NCBI GenBank assembly: GCA_033063855.1
Contig: CP093829.1
Coordinates: forward strand, 3,482,243-3,546,242
Length of the DNA stretch: 64,000 nucleotides
Direction: 5' to 3'
DNA from: Smittia aterrima
Taxonomy: Eukaryota > Arthropoda > Insecta > Diptera > Chironomidae
Positions 1 through 10,157 of this stretch are shown here, piece after piece. A program made the position numbers and the translations under genes. Under the pieces are notes generated by a model. That model was not told where the DNA came from, did not search any database, and was given only the letters and a program-made list of their open reading frames with translations. The first letter of the stretch is position 1, and every line of letters begins with the position of its first letter.

Positions 1-741
1 AGAATACGGATCAGGATGAAAATTGTGAGAGCTGCAACTCTCCTTGCTCATTTCAACGAGCCTGCTCTCATCCTTGTCCAAAGATGTGTCATCAGACCGC
101 TTGCAAACGATGCGTTGTTCAAATCAAAGCGAAATGCTTTTGCGGGTTGACTGAGGTTTACTATCGATGCTGTGATGTTGTCAAGCTTGGATTAGATCAC
201 AAGCAAATGGAGGAGCTGAAGAAGAAATATTTGTGCTGCGGATCGAGATGCATAAAAAACGTAAAACTTATTTAAACTTTCACAAATATTTTGAAATTAA
301 CATGAAACTTTCTTTTAGTATCCTTGCGGACATCAATGCATTCAAAATTGTCATCCCGGAGCATGCACTGGAGCAGAGTCTTGTTCAAAGAAAGTCAAAC
401 TGTATTGCAATTGTAAAACGAGAAAAATTGATTTCACTTGCGAAAAAGTTCGAACAGAAAATCTGACAATTGTTGATTGCGATGAAAATTGTGAGGTCAA
501 GAAGTTAACGGCTGCCGAGGAGAAGAGAAGAAAAGAGGAACAGCAAAGTTTACTTGAAGAGGAAAGAAACAAAGAAGAACTCTTACTTTACGAGAAGAAA
601 CTTGCTCCTAAAAAGTTCAAGGCAAGGAAAGTCAAAGTTGTGGATGAGCAAAGCGATGGAAATCTCGTTAAAATCATTTCTCTTGTCTCAGTAATAATTG
701 TGTTGGTATCTGTCCTAATTTATTTCTTCTTTTGGAACTAA
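1..741 (+). CDS. NFXL1-like NF-X1-type zinc finger protein, C-terminal part (5' end outside window)
   Basis: Two exons are visible, about 3-260 and 319-741, with a 58-bp GT-AG intron at 261-318 in phase 0; TAA is at 739-741. The first exon carries dense Cys/His spacing (for example CxxCxxxC and HPCPKMCH) and the second continues with YPCGHQC and HPGAC. These are typical of the NF-X1 zinc-finger repeats of NFX1, NFXL1 and shuttle craft. After the zinc fingers comes a Lys/Glu-rich coiled-coil-like stretch, then about 20 hydrophobic residues (IISLVSVIIVLVSVLIYFFF) just before the stop. A C-terminal membrane anchor fits NFXL1 rather than the nuclear NFX1/stc branch. AATAAA-type signals follow near 756-780. 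The N-terminal portion with most zinc-finger repeats lies upstream of base 1. The assignment to NFXL1 is inferred from the tail anchor. Confidence 0.75.
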
Positions 742-961
742 AATTAAATTATTTTAATAAAAATCTTTTGAAATAAATAAAACTTAGTAATTTCATAAAT
801 TTTATTTTACAGAGAAATGTAACCGTGGACTATTTCAATTTTATTCTTGAGAATTCCGTTGATTATTGCTCTTTTCTCGGTGTCATAAAGAGGCAGCTAC
901 TGAAGATTCGTTTTACAGACGGAGTTGCAACTTAATTGAGACCAATTTTATTTATAAATTT

Positions 962-2264
962 TTCACACAATTCTGTAAATTAAATTCAATCCATCAAAGT
1001 CTAAGTTTCATCCCTCCTAAGCCATGAAGTCAATGCTCCGCCTAATCATCTGAATTAAAATCAAACTTTAGTAATGGAATTGGTTTTGATTGAAGGTCCA
1101 TAAAAATAAAAATAGAAATACGGAATACTTAAAAAGATTGACGCCATCGAGAAGACGAATAATTTTAAGACGAACATTTGTGACGAATCAATTTGAGGAA
1201 GGTGTATAACACTTCTCAAATATTCCATGAAAAAGATAGAGAATGTACTTATCAGCCAGCCAGTGTAGTATAACGCTTGCAAAAAAGTGAAAAATGCAAT
1301 CTCAGGTGTAACTTTTTTTTTGGGAGAAAGTTTCACGATCATGTCGTACTTGATGATTTCACTAAATGAAACAACAATTGCGATGAAAATTAACTGAGGC
1401 AACAAAGGAGATTCCTCGGGAAGGTAAGACAATGTGAATGTCACGGGAAAGACGAGAAGCGTCGCGAAGATCGCAATAAATTTAATGATCTCCGAAGTTG
1501 TCATCTTTTCCGCATCTGGTTTATCCTCCATGTAATTCTGCCGAGTGTAAAACATTGTCAAGATGCAGATGAAGACAAGAAAGTTCCTTGAAATTTCAAG
1601 AAGCGGCGGCAAGTGAGCCTCTTGTACGACCATTAAAAGGAAAAGGATAATGCCGATAACCACGTCGGTCAACGAGCGCAAGGCTATGCTTTTCTTGATG
1701 TTAGCACTCAATTCTCTGGTCGAATGTTTCGCCATTTTGGATAAAATTGCTTTCACGCCAATCCAGTTCACGATGTAGTTTACAGCTAGAGCGATGGAAA
1801 TACAGCAGAAATCCTCCCAAAACTCGGAAATAATCCTAAATAATTTAAATATGAGTAACACTTAACGATGATCACTGAGCTACTTACGTTATGCCGGCCA
1901 TTTTTGCTTCAAAAATAAATTTCTTCCTTTTTTCTCGTTGAAGACCTAAATGCAAACTGACAAACTGCATCAACAACGACAAGAGTGCAGTGTTAGAAGT
2001 TTTTCTCTTCTCTCTTCGCAGTCCTTTGGTGTTGTCCGATATGATCCTTTTAAATATTTAGGGATCACGAAGGTGGACAAAGGAAAATGCAAAAGTACAG
2101 CCTGAAAATAATTGAAAGAAAAATAAAAACTTTTTCCTGAAAGGTTTTCTCGGAAGCAACAAAGGATTTTATTGAAAAAAATGATCATTGACAAATGCGT
2201 TTTACCAGTTGAACTCAATTGCGGAAAGGACATACAAAATCATCTCTTCGCACTGTTCTCAAAC
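962..2264. repeat. Duplicon copy 1 (contains orphan membrane gene)
   Basis: This segment is collinear and direct with 7402-8719. It spans the 3' flank, the whole coding region and about 360 bp of 5' flank of the orphan membrane protein gene. Similarity starts around TTTCACACAATTCTG and ends at CAAAC (2260-2264 and 8715-8719). Confidence 0.85.
1061..1901 (-). CDS. Orphan multi-pass membrane protein, copy 1
   Basis: The CDS joins 1888-1901 and 1061-1835 on the minus strand (intron 1836-1887), giving 262 aa. The short first exon encodes MAGIT, and AC|G completes Thr5 across the junction. About seven hydrophobic segments follow, near residues 15-35, 60-80, 92-110, 126-146, 158-178, 192-215 and 228-252. 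The second copy at 7500-8359 is highly similar, including the splice sites and C-terminal GPSIKTNSITKV. I do not recognise the family. It lacks the TYhhhhhQF signature of insect gustatory receptors. An in-frame ATG at 1970, 23 codons upstream and conserved in both copies, would add a basic N-terminus; I prefer the MAGIT start for its aaaATGG context. Function is unknown. Confidence 0.7.
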
Positions 2265-3342
2265 AGTGTTGAGGTCAAAACCCTCAACATATTGTTTTCT
2301 CTTTGTTGGGTCACTCATTGATTATGTAAAAATCAAGTATGAACATAAAGCATGGACTATTTGAAATCGCCGCATTGAAAAAAGTGAATATCTCCAAGCT
2401 TAATTAAACAGACAATTTTTATTAAATTTGAATCAACAAGATTAACAATAATCTTAAGTTTTCAGCCAGGTCTAACAATAACTGCTTTAAGTGTTAACAA
2501 TGGAGGAGCAAAGAAATGGTTAGAGAAGAACTTTCAATCATTATGTTCAATATTTAATTCGATTGTAATTATTCAAATAATAAAGATCTGAATTTGGTTA
2601 AAGGAATTGAAATTATGTTGTCAATGAGAGCAACATTCAAAATTGCTCTGAAAAGCTAAAAAAAAAAATTTAAGAAAGAAAAAGAAAGATTTTATCTTTA
2701 ATTCAACAAACTTTTTTATTGGTTTTTTTTTCTTATTCGAAGAGAAAGACTAAAGAAGAGTCGTCTTAACATTTTCATTTCGTAAATATTATCCTCACGT
2801 CCTAAATTAAATGTGAAGTGTGTTATGAAAACATTCCACGCAATTTTTACACGAACCATATTCGAAAAGAAAAGCATTTCAACAAGGCAATGAAAATGGT
2901 AGATGACATTCTGGAACTTGAAATTGGATACAATTTGTAACGCCAAAGACAAATAAAACTTTTATACATGTTAACAAAGATTGTTTTTATATCTTCAATT
3001 AACTTTTCAGAATAATCTGATTATTATTTTGAAGTCTTAGCCTTCTTCAACAATTGGCGATTGAATGGCGTCGAACAAAAACTTTGACACTTTGACGCAA
3101 CTGCATTTGTTGAGCACGAGTATAAATTTTATGCGACGCATTGCATCGATCCTGATGTGAAGCTGCAATATCTCGGTTGTTCATGATGAATTGTAATTGA
3201 AAACTGAATGAGCTTAAAGCAAAACTGTCTCTATATTTACTTGTTATCATTCATTCTAATAAATTAAATCTTATCTCTTTTTTGTTTTCGAAACATTTTT
3301 TAATTAACAATCAAGCTAATAAAATGTATTTTAATTAATAAG
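1902..3342. other. Noncoding stretch with a double hairpin at the duplicon edge
   Basis: It holds the 5' flank of the membrane gene up to 2264. Two adjacent inverted repeats follow: stem 2251-2257/2262-2268 with a 4-nt loop, and stem 2267-2274/2282-2289. The rest is AT-rich, and I see no convincing gene; short ORFs at 2716-2952 and 3047-3250 on the minus strand look like chance. Confidence 0.5.
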
Positions 3343-3654
3343 TTTATTCGCTTTGAACGAATACCCGAATTATTACGTCCGTGTATAGGACTTCTGTATC
3401 GCAATTTCATTAATGCTGATATGAGAACACCGTCACATGTTGGACAATTATTACGAGGATTAACAAGACAACATCGCAATTTCTTCTTCCGGAAATATCT
3501 TGAAAGTGAACAAAATTATTACACAGTTAAAACGGGAGTCAAACTAAAAGACTTTTCCAATGAAAGATTCATCAATATTAAAGTTTTTTGTGTTCCTTGT
3601 GGAATTCGATTCAGCCAAAAACCCTATTGTAACAATGTATTAGATCAACAGTAA
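3343..3654 (+). CDS. Possible internal exon of an unrecognised gene
   Basis: An acceptor-like AG at 3341-3342 is followed by an open frame. It reads a plausible protein-like sequence (FIRFERIPELLRPC, then RTPSHVGQLLRGL, then FFFRKYLE) with balanced composition, unlike the Lys/Phe/Ile-rich chance ORFs around it. No donor could be chosen securely. It may belong with the spliced fragment at 4107-4483. I do not recognise the protein. It could be an exon of a degenerate gene. Confidence 0.25.
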   Translation, partial: FIRFERIPELLRPCIGLLYRNFINADMRTPSHVGQLLRGLTRQHRNFFFRKYLESEQNYYTVKTGVKLKDFSNERFINIKVFCVPCGIRFSQKPYCNNVLDQQ

Positions 3655-4106
3655 AATCGTGATTGAGTTTAACGTTCACACAAATATCGCAAGCACTGTG
3701 ATTTATTAACCACACTGCAAAAAATAATCAGCAAGTTTTTTTAATTGACATGTTATTGCGATTTATTTAATCTTGATTGACTCAACAACAGCGCTACAAT
3801 GAAATAAAATCAAAAAAATGCAAGTTCATTTTCTTAATTCTTAGAAATTTTGTGATAAACAAACGATGCGAATGTCTCAGATCTAATTCTAAAGAGAGAA
3901 AGAGTTTCAAGTTTCTTTCAATCAATGTGAAGAAACAGAATGATCCAGATGTAGTTGCTGATATGTTTATGAGAAAGAGAAGTTGATAAGTAAAAAGTTC
4001 ACTCAATTAAATAAAACAAGGTTAACTGCATTCGTATTTGACCTTTCCGCTTGATTTGATAATGTAAGATTAAATGGCATAAAATATCTACTTTTCGTCG
4101 CCTCAG
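3655..4106. other. Noncoding or undetermined stretch between two orphan exon candidates
   Basis: AT-rich. Overlapping short ORFs on both strands (3777-3986 and 3794-4006) give no recognisable protein. If 3343-3654 and 4107-4483 are one gene this would be mostly intron. Confidence 0.3.
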
Positions 4107-4483
4107 AGCTACAAAAGAAAGAATTTATGTGTCTCAATTTGAACCTCCTCGCCGACGCGCATCTAATTTAATGGTTAAAGAGTTGAATAAATCATTTTGG
4201 GAAACTCTTGATCGCCAATCTCAGCGAACTGCAAACACATTTGCTTTCATAGAACGTACGCGTTTGACCGATAGCATTAAATCAGAAAGGCTCAATGAAC
4301 TTCTTAATTCAGCTTTGAAAACACTTCAACCATTGTGTAAGTATAAATTTCTAATTGTTTGAGATTTGAGTTAATTTCTTTTTATAATTTATTTTAGTGC
4401 ATACTAAAGACGACGAATGGGAACGTAATACACCTCCTAGCTTTACTGCTCGCGATTATCCTGAAGAATTGAGATTTTTGTAG
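4107..4483 (+). CDS. 3' end of an unrecognised spliced gene (orphan)
   Basis: The last two exons of a gene can be read: 4107-4336 and 4398-4483, with a 61-bp intron. The donor is a perfect GTAAGT and the acceptor is TTTTAG. Phase 1 is kept (T|TG gives Leu) and TAG is at 4481-4483. The upstream acceptor CAG is at 4104-4106. The encoded tail is about 105 aa, hydrophilic, Arg/Glu/Asn-rich, begins around ATKERIYVSQFEPPRRRASN and ends TARDYPEELRFL. No signal peptide, membrane segment or known domain is apparent. The intact splice signals argue for a real gene. The missing 5' part could include 3343-3654, or the locus may be a decayed copy. Confidence 0.4.
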
Positions 4484-5836
4484 AGAATCTTATAGTGGGT
4501 TGGCATTAGACCCGTGCTGGTCTGACAGCAGACCATATAGCAATTCTTACAAAGATGATGCTGCGACATGTTTTAAATAAAGATTGCGCGGTTTGAAAAA
4601 AAATTAAGGCCAAAAGATCAAATAATAAAGGCGCTTTAACTGATAAGTACAATGAGGTTTATCATGGAATATTCCTCGCTTGAATTGTATAATCTTCTTA
4701 ATTATTTGTATGATTACATTACTTGTACACTTCAGTGCAAACCAATAAACTTGCAGAATTTATTCAAGACCGCGGGTCGTATTACAATCTATGCTGTGAA
4801 GATCATGTAACTGCCTTATTATTACAAGAAGTGCATACAATTTACTTTCGATTGCTCAAGACGTTTTTTCGTTATATTAATAATTAAATTAAAAATCAAA
4901 AATACTTCGATTTTTAAAGAACTTTAGCTTCACTCTGAAATAACGTCAATCACTATCTCATTATTATTATGCGAGTGTTTTTCTTATGCGTTCCTATAAA
5001 AGGAAAATAATTATTATCTTAAAATAAAACTCATAAAAAATCTCATTAGCTCACTTGCAAACACACAGAAAATAACTTAAAAATTATGGCTGATAGCACG
5101 AATAGAACGTCTTATTCCATTCATCAGCAACATGAGACTGAACTCCAATCACTGAAAAGATGTGAAGTGAAATTATATTTCGAAATTTAAGACAGCTTTT
5201 CGAAATTGTTATTCTTGAACTGATAAAGTTTATGATTATTGAGAGGATGCTAGAAAGAGTTTTCGAGATGTATCTATACTTTCTATATTTAAGAACAAAG
5301 AAGAATCATATTTTTAAGCGAAAATCATATTGCTTTTGCGACAAAATTTTCTTAAACATCTGGAATTTTTACCTTTTCCAAAATTGTGAAGATTCATGTT
5401 TTTGTGATAATGAAAATGTTTCTTTTCAGATTTTGCAATTTACTTATCCATTTTTTACGTTGTTCGAAAATTAATAAAAAGAAGGCAATCACCATAACGT
5501 CAGAATCCATTACGTTAGAAAAACAAAATAATTATAATTATTTCTTTTTTAAAATTTAGAACCCTTTTAATAATGTTTCTTATAATTAATAATTAAACTC
5601 GTAATACAATAAACTTGTGGATTCGTCAATCGATAAGCTCAACTCTTCCAGATTCAACTCTGGAAATGTTAAAATGGCAACGTAAACAATCAATGATAAT
5701 TATTATGATAATTGTCTTAATTGCTTTTCACAAAATTTTTGCGGACAGTAGCTTTTATTTAATCACAACGATCAGTTCCTCTTTTAAACCTTTTCAGCTT
5801 GGTAGCATTCAAAAGTATTTTAAAAACTGAAAATGT
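4484..5836. other. Noncoding stretch, including repeat block copy 1
   Basis: AT-rich with no confident gene. Part of it (4880-5240) is repeated at 9445-9840. The 3' end (about 5764-5836) resembles the upstream region of the DUF1091 gene at 6488-6554. That suggests its promoter was duplicated along with the gene. Confidence 0.5.
4880..5240. repeat. Dispersed direct repeat, copy 1
   Basis: It begins TTAATAATTAAATTAAAAAT and shares a long, gapped but collinear match with 9445-9840, including CGCACGAATAGAACGTCTTA-type stretches. No frame is conserved between the copies, so it is treated as noncoding. Confidence 0.7.
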
Positions 5837-6019
5837 TTGTTAGCCACATTTTGCTTTGCAGCAAATGCCGAAAATGTTTACATTAAAAGTGTCCGATGCA
5901 GTGTTTCATCAAACGAATTGGTCTACCAGAATTTTTCGTGCTACGCAAAGTCTTACAGTCGTCAAGTTTCAACAGTCAATTACATGATCGTCTTTAAGAA
6001 AAAGTTACAAACACTTTTT
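5833..6019 (+). pseudogene. Truncated, frameshifted copy of the DUF1091-type gene
   Basis: It is closely similar to exon 1 of the gene at 6555-7200 (NAENVYIKSVRC, FSCYAKSYSRQVST, LQTLF, then GTGAGT at the same place). Relative to that copy, 14 bp are missing directly after the ATG at 5833. The start codon is therefore out of frame with the conserved frame, and the signal peptide is lost. Exons 2 and 3 are absent. Instead, unrelated leucine-rich-repeat sequence begins about 60 bp downstream. I call it a broken duplicate. Confidence 0.7.
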
Positions 6020-6077
6020 GTGAGTAAAATGTTTTTCGTTTTATTTATTTAATTTAGATTTGATGTTTTCAGATTGA

Positions 6078-6323
6078 AACATCAACAATCAAAAACTCAG
6101 ATGGATCGAGTTAGGAGCAAACGAGCTTGAGTTCATCGATCCTTTGGTGTTTGAGAATGTTAATCAATTAGAGTTTATTGATCTTGTGGGCAATCGTTGT
6201 GTGGACGAAAGTTTTCTTCTCAACTTGGACATCAAACATTTGACAGAATTAACTAAACGAAACTGCCACTTCCTGGCAAATATTTATTTTGACCAGTTTC
6301 TTCACTTTACAACAGATTTATGA
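6078..6323 (+). pseudogene. Leucine-rich-repeat gene fragment
   Basis: An open frame of 82 codons, ending with TGA at 6321-6323, reads like insect LRR repeats: KLRWIELGANELEFIDPLVF, then an analogous EFIDLVGNRCVDESF unit. There is no start codon. In frame, a TGA immediately precedes it, and it abuts the intron 1 remnant of the truncated DUF1091 copy. It therefore appears to be a stranded 3' exon fragment, not a gene. The source LRR gene is not in this window. Confidence 0.55.
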
Positions 6324-6554
6324 ATGATTTTGATTAAAAAAAATGAAAGATTCAATCAAATTTTGCAATAAATCTACTCGTATGTTGTCCCAATTTTCTC
6401 AAAGTCACCTTCAATAATTGTTTCGACAATTAACGAATAATTTCCATCTAGAAAATCTGCTCGACAAATAAATATTTGTTACCAAATTATCAGTTGCTCT
6501 TTCGAGCTCTTAAAGTTTGGTAGACTAGCATTCGATAAGACGCACAAACTGAAA

Positions 6555-7200
6555 ATGATTTTGAAAATTGCTTTGTTAGCTTCATTTTGCTTCACAACAA
6601 ATGCCGAAAATGTTTACATTAAAAGTGTTCGATGCAATTTTTCAGATGAGTTTGTCCACCAGAATTTTTCGTGCTACGCAAAGTCTTACAGTCGTCAAGT
6701 TTCAACAATCAATTACATGATCATCTTCAGGAAAGAGTTACAAACACTTTTTGTGAGTTGAAAGTTTATAGTTTTTTTTGTTTATTTTAGATTTTTTCTA
6801 GGTCAAAGTGAAGGCTTTCTTTCGATATGGATTAATTTATCGTGAAGTTTTAACAAAAATGTTCGACATCTGCAGTTTATTGCAAAAGGTGAAGGAAGAT
6901 GTGTTGGCAGCTTTCCTCGTTGACGTGTTTAAAAATGCTGGAATGGGAAACGTGATTCACAAATGTCCATACAAGGTTTGACTCTAAAGAAAAGCCAAGA
7001 AAGCTCTCGCTAAACTTTTCTTCACCTTTCAGGACCTTATTGGTTATAACGGATCTGTTGCAGTCAATTCAATCATAAAAAATTTCGCTTCTGGCGAATA
7101 TAAAATTGAGTTCCATATCTCGAAAAGTGAAAGAGAGACAATTGGAGTTATTACAATATTAGCAAGCATTAAAACAGAACACAGGGATGTATTCGGATGA
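6555..7200 (+). CDS. DUF1091-type small secreted protein
   Basis: Three exons, 6555-6752, 6802-6975 and 7033-7200, encode 179 aa with phase-0 junctions and TGA at 7198-7200. A signal peptide is evident (MILKIALLASFCFTTNA). It is followed by features of the large dipteran DUF1091 family: an early conserved Cys in KSVRC, FSCYAK, a middle FDICSLL, NVIHKCPYK, and a C-terminal GEYKIEFHI. The family is suspected to be MD-2/lipid-binding-like and is often lineage-expanded with tissue-restricted expression. The specific role here is unknown. A partial broken copy lies directly upstream. Length matches family members (about 170-190 aa). Confidence 0.75.
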
Positions 7201-7401
7201 AAAGAAGGTCAATCCAAATTAGTTAAAAAAAAAAATTTCCGAGGAAATTTTTTTAGAAGCTTTTATTATTTCTATCTCGAAAACTTGTGAAACACAAAAA
7301 AAATCAAAGTTGGAAATTCTGAGATCGACACCAGATATTTAAATTAGAATAAATTTAATGACAAAAAAGTTAGCAATTTTATTAATTAATTTTCTTAATT
7401 T

Positions 7402-8719
7402 CACACAATTCTGTAAATTAAATTCAATCCATCAAAGTCTAAGTTTTCATCCCTCCTAAGCCGTGAAGGCAATGCTCTGCCTAATCATCTGAATTAAAAT
7501 CAAACTTTAGTAATGGAATTGGTTTTGATTGAAGGTCCATAAAAATAAGGACAAAAATTGATATACGAAATACTGAATAGTAATGGCGATACCGAGAAGG
7601 AGGTTAATTTTATGACGAACTTTAGTGACGTACCAATTTGAGGCATGTGTGGAATAATCACAGCAACAATCGTCGAAGGATCGATAAAAAAGTCAGAGAA
7701 TATAATAAACAGCCAGCAACTGTAGCCAAACGCTTGCAAGAAAGCGAACCATGCGATCACAGGTGTAACTTTTTTATTGGGAGAAAGTTTCACGATCATG
7801 TCGTACTTGATGATTTCACTCACTGAAACAACAATTGCGATGAAAATTAATTGAGGCAACAAAGGAGATTTCTCGGGAAGGTAAGACAATGTGAATGTCA
7901 CGGGAAAGACGAGAAGCGTCGCGAAGATTGCAATAAATTTAATAATTTCTGAAGTTGTCATCTTTTCAGCATCTGGTTTATCCTCCATGTAATTCTGCCG
8001 AGTGTAAAACATTGTCAAGATGCAGATGAAGACAAGAAAGTTCCTTGAAATTTCAAGAAGCGGCGGAAAGCGAGCCCAATGTTCGACTATCAAAGAGAAA
8101 ACGATAATGCCGATAACCACGTCGGTCAACGAGCGCAAGGCTATGCTTTTCTTGATGTTAGCACTCAATTCTCTGGTCGAATGTTTCGCCATTTTGGATA
8201 AAATTGCTTTCACGCCAAACCAGCTCACGATGAAGTTTACAGCTAGAGCGATTGAAATACAGCAGATATTCTCCCAAAATTTGGAATTGATCCTAAAAAA
8301 TTTAAATATAAAGTAACACTTAACGATGATCACTGAGATACTTACGTTATGCCGGCCATTTTTGCTTCAAAAATGAATTTTTTTCTTGTTTCTCGTTGAA
8401 GACCTAAATGCAAACTGACAAACTGCATCAACAACGACAAGAGTGCAGTGTTAGAAGTTTTTCTCTTCTCTCTTCGCAGTCCTTTGGTGTTGTCCGATGT
8501 GATCCTTTTAGAATATTTAGGGATCACGAAAGTGGACAAAGGAAAATGCAAAAGTACAGGCTGAAAATAATTGAAAGAAAAATAAAAACTTTTTCCTGAA
8601 AGGTTTTCTCGAAAGCAAACATGGATTTTATTGAAAAACGATCACTGACTATTGCGTTTAACAGATAAACTCAACTGCGGTCGACGATACAAAATCATCT
8701 CTACGCACTGTTTTCAAAC
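7402..8719. repeat. Duplicon copy 2 (contains orphan membrane gene)
   Basis: Direct, collinear copy of 962-2264 with the same gene, splice sites and flanks. Coding similarity is high in the middle and diverges near the C-terminal third of the protein. Confidence 0.85.
7500..8359 (-). CDS. Orphan multi-pass membrane protein, copy 2
   Basis: The CDS joins 8346-8359 and 7500-8292 on the minus strand, giving 268 aa from the MAGIT start. It keeps the same exon structure and about seven predicted membrane segments as copy 1. The central part, with STRELSANIKKSIALRS and YMEDKPDAEKMTT, is nearly identical to copy 1. The loop before the last membrane segment is longer and divergent (DPSTIVAVIIPHMPQIG). 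Both copies have intact frames, so both may be expressed. An in-frame upstream ATG at 8428 gives an alternative start. Unrecognised family; function unknown. Confidence 0.7.
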
Positions 8720-10157
8720 TTTTTAGGTTTACGATCGAATTTTACGAGGTGAGAATTTTGTTGTAGGCAATTAAAAAATCTAATCAGCTGAATAGCTTTA
8801 ATGTAACAATCAACATTCGACGAATCAAAAATCATTAAACTTTTCAGCTCTAAATTCAGGAAGTTAGTTGCATTATTCGTTGGTAATCCATTTTGAAACA
8901 AATTCTAAGCGTAATTATGTTGCGCATGGAGACCGCGTTATAAAGGAAATAAAACAGCTTTAAAGCTGAGTTGAAATTGTAAAAAAGAACGAAATAGTTG
9001 TTTTCATTGCGATTTATAATTCCTAAACAAATTTCAGAAAGTTGTGTCAAACCGGACGTGTCGCGAAACCAAGGCGAGACTCAACTTTTTCATTCGTGCG
9101 TCGCGAAGCAATGATTTTGCCAACAGACTTTTTTATGGTCCTTCGAAGGTAACACAACGTTGTGATTCAGTGAAATATAACAATTAAAAAAGTGCACAGA
9201 ACAGTGAGAAACAGTTTAGAATAAATTGAGAAACACTGAACAAAATTTTTTCTTCGAACGAAACGAAGAAAAAATATTATAAAAATCTTTTTTGTGGTGG
9301 CAGCATCGAGAGAGTGAGACGACCGAGTTCACAGCTCCGAGGCGTGAAACCTTATCGAAAGTCGTAAAATTCTCACTCAATAAAGACACATGAAATCTTC
9401 TTCTACCAGAAGTACATAAAATCAACGAAAACGAAATTAGCCAGATTAATAATTAAATTAAAAATCAAAAATACTTCAATTTTTAAAGAACTTTAGCTTC
9501 TCTCGAAAGAGTCGGTCACTTATCTCATCATTATTATTCAATAAGCGAGAAGTGTTTTTCTCGTGCGCTCTCTGTAATGATAAAGGAAATCAATTAAACT
9601 CATGAAATTGATTTCTTTCTAATCAAAGAGTAAATAAATTTAACTCTAATACCAAAACATTTCAACTTACTTGCAAACACACAAGAAATAACTTAAAACT
9701 GATTTCAAGGATCAAAGCTGATCGCACGAATAGAACGTCTTATTCCACTCATCACCAAAATGAGACTGATTTTTAATCGCCGATGAAGTGGAAATCTGTT
9801 CGGAGTCGTTATGCTAGAACTGATAAGGTTTATGATTTTTGAAATGAACCGAGAGTGTAATTAAATTTTTCAGGGATTTTAAATCGAGAATCCAAAATGT
9901 TCCAAGACTTATCAACATGTTTTTTGATCAAATTATTTGAAGTAGAGATCGAATATCAAGCACAATTGTCGAACTATTGAAATAAATAGTCTTTTGCTAT
10001 TTAAAATATTTTTAAAAATTAACGTATTTCTACATTTCAAAAAATGTCTACAAATTTCTGCAAAAGTCTACGAAAGAAAATTGTAGAGTTTTCGTTGCAA
10101 AATATTTTCTCGTCATTAAAAATCTCAGCTAAACTCGTATTAACAATCATTTAAAAC
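8720..10157. other. Noncoding stretch with repeat copy 2, upstream of V-ATPase G
   Basis: No confident gene is seen. Minus-strand ORFs at 8701-9050 have a faint LRR flavour (LELKSLMIFDSSNVD) but lack a start and repeats. The repeat 9445-9840 matches 4880-5240. The last few hundred bases presumably hold the V-ATPase G promoter and 5' UTR. Confidence 0.45.
9445..9840. repeat. Dispersed direct repeat, copy 2
   Basis: Matches 4880-5240 in the same orientation with several small indels. Together with the membrane-gene duplicons it suggests one older, larger segmental duplication (about 960-5240 against 7400-9840) that has since diverged in the middle. Confidence 0.7.

Noticed and set aside
5232..5474. 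Cys-containing ORF (CFCDKIF, CEDSCFCDN) reminiscent of the NFXL1 fragment
   Set aside because: Only a few Cys match. The nucleotide sequence does not align with 1-741 and part of it lies beside a noncoding repeat.
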